DNA from: Alphaproteobacteria bacterium | GTDB lineage: Bacteria > Pseudomonadota > Alphaproteobacteria > UBA7887 | Direction: 5' to 3' | Assembly (NCBI GenBank): GCA_028289725.1 | Contig: JANQOH010000381.1 | Location: forward strand, 1 to 9,973 | Length of the DNA stretch: 9,973 nucleotides | Part shown: positions 5,829 through 9,973 of the stretch, piece after piece | Position numbering within the stretch: the stretch's first letter is position 1 | Layout: each line of letters starts with the position of its first letter | Made by a program: the position numbers and the translations under genes | Notes under the pieces: generated by a model | Told to the model about the DNA's origin: nothing | Database searches by the model: none | What the model saw: only the letters and a program-made list of their open reading frames with translations

Positions 5829-7144
5829 GCGGAGTAGAGGTCGGCGTCGGCCTATTCGTTTTATTGCTGTTGTTAATTGCGCTTAGGGTCCCGGTCGGGC
5901 TCGCCATGTTGATCGCCGGCATGGTCGGTTATGTCCACCTCAATGGATGGCTGCCACTCATAAGCTACCTAAAGACCGCGCCCTATTATCGCTTTTCGAC
6001 ATACGAACTGTCGGTCATTCCACTGTTCCTGCTGATGGGACAATTCGCGACCCACGCGGGCCTCAGCCAGGCCCTGTTCGCCACCGCGAACCGATTCCTT
6101 GGCCGCCGCCGCGGCGGCGTTGCGATGGCGGCGGTCGGCGGATGCGCCGCATTCGGCTCGATTTGCGGTTCAAGTTTGGCGACGGCGGCGACGATGGGCC
6201 AGGTGGCCCTGCCGGAAATGCGGCGCTATGGCTATTCCGGCGCATTGTCGACCGGCGCGCTGGCCGCTGGCGGTACGTTGGGAATTTTGATACCGCCATC
6301 GGTCGTGCTGGTGATCTATGCGATCCTGACCGAGCAAAGCATCGGCAAGATGTTCATGGCGGCGGTGATTCCGGGCGTTTTGGCCGCGCTCGGCTATATG
6401 CTCGCGATCGCCGTATACGTGCGCCTCAATCCGGAGGCCGGACCCGCGGCGGCGCCAGAAACGCTGCGCCGCGACGTTGGAAGCAGCCTGCGATCAGCCA
6501 TGGTGCTGATCATCTTCGTCATCGTCATTGGCGGGATTTACACCGGGCGTTTCACGCCGACCGAAGGTGCGGCGGTCGGAGCGTTTCTCACGGCCGTGAT
6601 GGCTTTTACCGTCGGACGAATGCGGTTGGCGGGCCTCAAGGCATGTCTGCTTGGGGCAGGCGAGGCCAGCGCGATGATCTTCCTGATTTTGTTCGGGGCG
6701 GAGCTCTTTAACGCGGCCTTGGCACTGACGCAGATGCCGCAACAGGCGGCACAGGCCGTGGCGGAAGCCGGATGGTCGCCCTGGATCATTTTGACCGCGA
6801 TGCTGCTGCTCTATTTGGTGTTCGGATGCGTGATGGATTCGTTGTCGATGATCCTGCTGACGGTGCCGATCTTCTTTCCCATCATCGCCGTCCTCGACTT
6901 CGGCATGGGGTACGAAGAGACCGCGATTTGGTTCGGAGTGCTGGCGTTGATTGTGGTTGAAGTCGGACTCATCACGCCGCCAGTCGGACTCAACGTATTC
7001 ATCATCAATGGCATCGCGCGCGATGTTCCAATTACACAAACCTATCGCGGTGTGCTGCCATTTCTCGCGTCGGATTTCATTCGGGTCGCGTTCTTGGTGG
7101 GCTTTCCGGCGATCACGCTCGCCTTGCCGCGGCTGCTTGGCTGA
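5825..7144 (+). CDS. dctM: TRAP transporter large membrane subunit (DctM family)
   Basis: This is the ion-coupled transport subunit, which moves the substrate with Na+ (or H+). With the ATG at 5825 it has 439 residues, a normal length for the family. An earlier in-frame ATG at 5732 would add 31 residues lying wholly within dctQ and of non-membrane character. The later ATG overlaps the dctQ stop as ATGA and starts directly at the first hydrophobic span, so I prefer it. Many membrane spans are present. Family signatures include GGTLGILIPPSVVLVIY at about 148-164, GRFTPTEGAAVGA at about 241-253 and GLITPPVGLNVFI near the C-terminus. The gene completes a three-gene binding protein, small subunit, large subunit operon. 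It ends 9 nt from the end of the convergent MarR gene with no visible terminator. Confidence 0.94.
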   Translation: MSGVEVGVGLFVLLLLLIALRVPVGLAMLIAGMVGYVHLNGWLPLISYLKTAPYYRFSTYELSVIPLFLLMGQFATHAGLSQALFATANRFLGRRRGGVAMAAVGGCAAFGSICGSSLATAATMGQVALPEMRRYGYSGALSTGALAAGGTLGILIPPSVVLVIYAILTEQSIGKMFMAAVIPGVLAALGYMLAIAVYVRLNPEAGPAAAPETLRRDVGSSLRSAMVLIIFVIVIGGIYTGRFTPTEGAAVGAFLTAVMAFTVGRMRLAGLKACLLGAGEASAMIFLILFGAELFNAALALTQMPQQAAQAVAEAGWSPWIILTAMLLLYLVFGCVMDSLSMILLTVPIFFPIIAVLDFGMGYEETAIWFGVLALIVVEVGLITPPVGLNVFIINGIARDVPITQTYRGVLPFLASDFIRVAFLVGFPAITLALPRLLG

Positions 7145-7153
7145 AACCTCGGA

Positions 7154-7639
7154 TCAGGGCTTCGTCACCAGCGCGTCCAACAAGGTCATGAGCGTTTTGT
7201 GCTGCGCTTCGGTGAGTGACGCGGCGATGCGCTTCTCGTGGGTTCGCACGCGTCGTTTGCTTCTGGCCAGCACTGTCTGACCGGTCGAGGTCAGCGAGAC
7301 CTTGAAGGCGCGACGGTCGGAGGGCGAAGGGGTACGTTCAATCCAGCCGCGTCCCTCCAACCGGTTGAGCGCGGTCACCATGGTCGACCGATCGACCCCG
7401 ATTGCCTCGGCCAAGCGACTTTGATTGAGGCCCGGATTGGCACCGATCAGGGTCATCAGGCCGAATTGGCCGGGCGTCAGGCCGTCGCTCGCCATCGATT
7501 CGGCAAAATCGCGAAATACGCTAAGTTGCGCTTGGCGCAATCGATAGCCGAGCAATTCCGGCAGCAGATCAAGCTTTAGGCTTTCCGCGTACTTTGCTTT
7601 CGCGCGTTTTGGTGGGTGACTATTCGCGTTCGGCTTCAT
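7154..7639 (-). CDS. MarR-family transcriptional regulator
   Basis: This is a 161-residue dimeric winged-helix repressor type. Helices for dimerisation lie near both ends. The DNA-binding part is at about 54-120: LTPGQFGLMTLIGANPGL, then the recognition region LAEAIGVDRSTMVTALNRLEGRGWIER, then the wing with SPSDRRAFKVSLTSTG. The DRR of the wing is the family hallmark. A basic N-terminal extension (KRAKAK) precedes the first helix. I chose the ATG at 7639, with AAAGG 6 nt upstream, over an in-frame TTG at 7657 that has no ribosome binding site. MarR proteins near catabolic genes often sense an aromatic acid or its CoA thioester. It is convergent with dctM and may act at the palindrome at 4075-4101, although no copy of that palindrome lies before its own gene. 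Confidence 0.93.
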   Translation of the reverse strand: MKPNANSHPPKRAKAKYAESLKLDLLPELLGYRLRQAQLSVFRDFAESMASDGLTPGQFGLMTLIGANPGLNQSRLAEAIGVDRSTMVTALNRLEGRGWIERTPSPSDRRAFKVSLTSTGQTVLARSKRRVRTHEKRIAASLTEAQHKTLMTLLDALVTKP

Positions 7640-7830
7640 CCATGGCCTTTCGCGCAAATGGATCTGACGGTCGGGACCAATCGCGGTGCCTCTCGGTTCC
7701 GAGCATTACTCTTCCGTAGCAAATCCGGAATGTCACCGACAGCGGACACAGAATCAACAGAATCACGGCCCGGTGGATTATCGGCCTGCGGTTCTTGAAT
7801 GGCCGGAACGTATGCTTATCTAAACGGTAA

Positions 7831-7854
7831 TCTGGCCAGAAAGTGCAGCTGCAC
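7831..7854. repeat. Two adjacent short palindromes
   Basis: TCTGGCCAGA (7831-7840) and GTGCAGCTGCAC (7843-7854) are each perfect palindromes, 2 nt apart. They sit immediately before the larger stem-loop at 7856. They could be protein-binding sites or small hairpins. Confidence 0.55.
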
Positions 7855-7855
7855 G

Positions 7856-7893
7856 GCGCTCCTAAGCCCAGCCCCCCACATGCTTAGGGGCGC
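7856..7893 (+). repeat. 12-bp stem-loop in the leader of the small membrane protein gene
   Basis: GCGCTCCTAAGC (7856-7867) pairs with GCTTAGGGGCGC (7882-7893) around a 14-nt loop. The only irregular pair is T/G, which is a wobble pair in plus-strand RNA, so the hairpin is better as plus-strand RNA than as minus-strand RNA. Only three T follow, so it is a weak terminator at best. The loop contains CCCAC (7875-7879), complementary to GTGGG at 7903-7907, so a pseudoknot is possible. Its role is unknown. Confidence 0.55.
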
Positions 7894-7998
7894 TTTGCGT
7901 TGGTGGGTGTTCAATCTCACTTCGCATTGATTTGGACTGGCGCGGGCGGCCGTGCCCTGGTATTTAGCCGCGGCTTGAACACCGCAAGGGGGACCCGC

Positions 7999-8103
7999 AT
8001 GGCCGAGCATGGCAGCAAAGACAGCAGTCTGATTTGGATCACCGTCGGCGTCATTATCATCGCCGCCGTCGGCGTCTACTTTATGCGAATGGCGCTGGCT
8101 TAG
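7999..8103 (+). CDS. Small single-span membrane protein
   Basis: This is a 34-residue protein: MAEHGSKDSS, then a hydrophobic span at about 11-28 (LIWITVGVIIIAAVGVYF), then MRMALA. The ATG at 7999 has a strong ribosome binding site, AAGGGGGA at 7986-7993, with 6 nt between the G-run and the ATG. The frame is open further upstream to a TTG at 7900, but that extension has no ribosome binding site and an unremarkable composition, so I take the short form. The polar N-terminus and the short basic C-terminus (Met-Arg-Met) suggest a one-span inner-membrane protein. I do not recognise a family, and the size prevents a confident functional call. It is convergent with the enolase-superfamily gene, with 6 nt between the two stop codons. 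Confidence 0.62.
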   Translation: MAEHGSKDSSLIWITVGVIIIAAVGVYFMRMALA

Positions 8104-8109
8104 GGCACC

Positions 8110-9204
8110 TCACGCCACCCGATATTTTTCGATGAAGGCGGGATTTGGCTCGACGCCCAGTCCAGGTTCCGTCGGAACGGTGAGCGCGCCGTCCATTGGC
8201 GTCAGCGCACCGTCGAACATGTCCTCGTCAAGCTCGACGTAGAAACGTTCGATCGCCTCGACCTCCGGCATGGCGGCGAGAAGCTGAAGCGTGGCGGCGA
8301 AGCCCGGCCCGAAGTAGGGCGAGTGGGGCGCCAAATTCACATTCTCCAGCTTGGCGAGTGACGCCACTTTCAGAAACTCCGTAACGCCGCCGACTTTAGT
8401 GACGCTCGGCTGCGCGTAGTCGACGGCCTCGGCCGCGATCATTTCGCGGAACTGCCACGCCGTGCAGGCGTTCTCGCCGGCCGAGATCGGGATACCGTAG
8501 TCGGCGCGCAAATCCGCCAGGGCATCAAAATTCTCTGGCGGCCAAACCGGTTCTTCCAACCAATGCAGATCGTGCTCGAGCATTTGTTCCGCCATCTGGC
8601 CGGCCTGCTTCGGGCTCCACACGCAATTGACATCCAACATAATCGGCACGCCTTCGCCGGCCGCCGCGCGGGCTGCGGCAACTTCCGGCACGGTCGACTC
8701 ATGAAGCTTGATCTGTTGGTAACCGCGTTCGCGGGCTTCGTTGACCAGTCGTGTGACGATATCCGTATCGGCATACTTCAGAAGACTGGCGTAGGCCGGA
8801 ACGGTATCGCGGGCCGCGCCGCCAATCAGGCGGTGGAGGGGCAGGCCTGCCGCTTTGCCGGCAATATCCCACAGCGCGATGTCCAGCCCACTCAACGCAA
8901 AAATCGGGATGCCGTAGCGCCCAAACAAATGCAGGCTAAGCTGCAGTTCGTCCATAAGCGCACTGATCTGCGTGGCATCGCGGCCGATCACATTCGGCGT
9001 CACCATCGTCTCGATAGCGGTCTTGGTCGCGGGAATGGCGTTATAGCCAAAGGCTTCGCCCCATCCCGTCAAGCCGGCATCGGTTTCGACCTTAACCAGG
9101 AGCGTTTGCAGTTCGGTCCACGCCTTCCCGCCCCAGCCGGACGGTGGGCCACCGTGCCGAAACGGGTAGCTCAGGTGAATGGTCTCAACGGCGGCAATCT
9201 TCAT
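8110..9204 (-). CDS. Enolase-superfamily enzyme (mandelate racemase/muconate lactonizing type), probable acid-sugar dehydratase
   Basis: This 364-residue protein has the two-domain enolase-superfamily fold: an N-terminal capping domain and a barrel domain. Mg2+ ligands are visible at Asp191 (MLDVN), Glu217 (WLEEP) and Glu244 (GEN). The second-strand motif is K166-L-H168, where mandelate racemase has KxK. His294 in LAPHSPYFGPG matches the catalytic His of the mandelate racemase group. Its usual Asp partner should lie in the segment QPSVTKVGGVTE, where Ser267 stands instead. The family takes a proton from the carbon next to a carboxylate and then dehydrates, racemises or isomerises the acid. 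The ATG at 9204 has GGAG 6 nt upstream. It follows the IlvD-family gene by 35 nt in the same direction, which suggests a shared hydroxy-acid pathway. The superfamily is certain; the substrate is not. Confidence 0.92.
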   Translation of the reverse strand: MKIAAVETIHLSYPFRHGGPPSGWGGKAWTELQTLLVKVETDAGLTGWGEAFGYNAIPATKTAIETMVTPNVIGRDATQISALMDELQLSLHLFGRYGIPIFALSGLDIALWDIAGKAAGLPLHRLIGGAARDTVPAYASLLKYADTDIVTRLVNEARERGYQQIKLHESTVPEVAAARAAAGEGVPIMLDVNCVWSPKQAGQMAEQMLEHDLHWLEEPVWPPENFDALADLRADYGIPISAGENACTAWQFREMIAAEAVDYAQPSVTKVGGVTEFLKVASLAKLENVNLAPHSPYFGPGFAATLQLLAAMPEVEAIERFYVELDEDMFDGALTPMDGALTVPTEPGLGVEPNPAFIEKYRVA

Positions 9205-9239
9205 GATGATCTCCGGAAATGCGGGAGTCTGACAGCGGT

Positions 9240-9973
9240 CTAATGGATTTCTGGCTCGCCGACTGGCGGGCCGGCATCGGTTTGCAGGAAGTCAAAATCG
9301 CAGCCTTTGTTGGCTTGAGACACGTGCGCGGCAAACATCGCGCCGTAACCGCGGCCGAACTTGGCCGGTGGCGCTTGCCAGGCGTCTCGGCGGCGCGCCA
9401 GTTCGGCGTCATCGACCTCAAGCGTCAGCTGGCGGCCGGGTACGTCGAGCGTGATTTTGTCGCCGCTTTGGACCAGAGCCAAAGGACCGCCGATGAAGGA
9501 TTCCGGCGCGACATGCAGCACGCAAGTTCCGTAGCTGGTGCCGCTCATGCGCGCGTCGGATATGCGCACCATGTCCCGCACACCTTGCTTGAGCAGCTTT
9601 TTGGGAATCGGCAGCATGCCCCATTCCGGCATGCCCGGTCCTCCGAGCGGTCCCGAATTGCGCAACACCAGCACCGAATCCGGTGTCACGTCGAGGGCGT
9701 CATCGTCGATCCGCGCCGCCATGTCATTGTAATCGTCGAACACGACGGCCGGGCCCGTATGGTTCAACAATGACGGGTCGGCGGCGATCGGTTTGATCAC
9801 GCAGCCGTCGGGCGCAAGGTTGCCGCGCAAGATCGCCGTGGTTGGCTCGCTGGAGACCGGGTTGTTCAGGTTGCGGATCACGTCGTCATTGTAAACGTCT
9901 GCGCCTTCGATGTTTTCGCCCAACGATTTGCCGTTGGCTGTGGGCGCATCAAGGTCGAGCAAGTCGCCAAGTT
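9240..9973 (-). CDS. IlvD/Edd-family dehydratase, sugar-acid type (partial, N-terminus outside window)
   Basis: Only the C-terminal 243 residues lie in the window; the frame is open to the edge and begins LGDLLDLDAPTANGK. Family signatures are ILRGNLAPDGCVIKP, LRNSGPLGGPGMPEWG, and SDARMSGTSYGTCVLHVAPE (complement of about 9513-9557). The last contains the Ser of MSG that acts as base in this family. The ending YGAMFAAHVSQANKGCDFDFL is more like the pentonate (arabonate or xylonate) dehydratases than biosynthetic dihydroxy-acid dehydratase IlvD. These enzymes use an Fe-S cluster to remove water from a 2,3-dihydroxy acid, giving a 2-keto acid. The cluster cysteines are in the missing part, apart from those seen here, so I cannot check them. 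A TTG at 9962 is not a real start. The gene is followed after 35 nt by the enolase-superfamily gene, probably as one transcript. Confidence 0.93.
   Translation of the reverse strand, partial: LGDLLDLDAPTANGKSLGENIEGADVYNDDVIRNLNNPVSSEPTTAILRGNLAPDGCVIKPIAADPSLLNHTGPAVVFDDYNDMAARIDDDALDVTPDSVLVLRNSGPLGGPGMPEWGMLPIPKKLLKQGVRDMVRISDARMSGTSYGTCVLHVAPESFIGGPLALVQSGDKITLDVPGRQLTLEVDDAELARRRDAWQAPPAKFGRGYGAMFAAHVSQANKGCDFDFLQTDAGPPVGEPEIH

Larger units (their letters stand above)
7640..7998. other. Non-coding region with a cluster of dyads
   Basis: This stretch of about 360 bp separates the start of the MarR gene from the small membrane protein gene. It should contain the MarR promoter, but I see no convincing -35/-10 pair on that strand. 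A weak plus-strand promoter candidate is TTGAAT (7795-7800) followed 16 nt later by TATCTA (7817-7822). Three dyads follow between 7831 and 7893. I see no gene; an open frame from a TTG at 7900 is only the upstream extension of the small protein and has no ribosome binding site. Confidence 0.6.

Noticed and set aside
7145..7153. Bidirectional terminator between dctM and the MarR gene
   Set aside because: The gap is only 9 nt and no hairpin with a T-run is visible across the two gene ends.
7640..7657. Longer start for the MarR gene at a TTG
   Set aside because: No ribosome binding site precedes the TTG, while the ATG at 7639 has AAAGG at 6 nt.
7856..7893. Rho-independent terminator
   Set aside because: The stem is followed by only three T on the plus strand and no T-run on the minus strand, and no plus-strand gene ends just upstream of it.
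7900..7998. Longer form of the small membrane protein from a TTG
   Set aside because: There is no ribosome binding site at 7900, and the added 33 residues are of random character. The ATG at 7999 has a strong site.
8563..9243. A 226-codon plus-strand open frame opposite the enolase-superfamily gene
   Set aside because: It is antisense to a clearly recognisable enzyme and shows no family motif. The same applies to the 184-codon plus frame at 9219-9773 opposite the IlvD-type gene.

Overview
The window reads as GC-rich proteobacterial DNA, most likely alphaproteobacterial. This is inferred from codon use, from dense operons with ATGA and GTGA overlaps, and from the gene families present; no marker gene confirms it. 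I see no rRNA, tRNA, CRISPR array, insertion sequence or phage gene. The setting looks like an accessory catabolic region.

Layout. (1) Positions 1-531, minus: the front part of a secreted SoxYZ-like sulfur-carrier protein, cut by the window edge. (2) Positions 677-3948, minus: a compact four-gene operon. In transcription order it encodes a ferredoxin/FAD reductase (TTG start), a short-chain dehydrogenase, a PaaA/PaaC-like di-iron protein and a protein I cannot assign. Two of its three junctions are start/stop overlaps. (3) Positions 3949-4227: a divergent control region holding a perfect 27-bp palindrome. (4) Positions 4228-7144, plus: a complete three-gene TRAP transporter (periplasmic binding protein, small and large membrane subunits). 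(5) Positions 7154-7639, minus: a MarR-family regulator converging on the transporter. (6) Positions 7640-7998: about 360 bp of non-coding DNA with a cluster of dyads. (7) Positions 7999-8103, plus: a 34-residue single-span membrane protein. (8) Positions 8110-9973, minus: two dehydratase-type enzymes, an IlvD/Edd-family dehydratase (cut by the window edge) followed by an enolase-superfamily enzyme.

How the parts may work together (inference). The TRAP system would import an organic acid. The divergent operon looks like a small oxygenase system: NADH to FAD to [2Fe-2S] to a di-iron centre, plus a dehydrogenase for the oxidised product. PaaA relatives act on acyl-CoA thioesters, so a CoA-activated acid is the natural guess, but no CoA ligase lies in the window. 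The palindrome sits where one repressor could control both operons, and the nearby MarR protein is a candidate. The IlvD/enolase pair looks like a separate sugar-acid or hydroxy-acid module.

The most interesting items are the reduced oxygenase operon with its unassigned fourth gene, the divergent palindrome, and the enolase-superfamily enzyme with a Ser where the mandelate racemase group normally has the Asp of its His-Asp pair.
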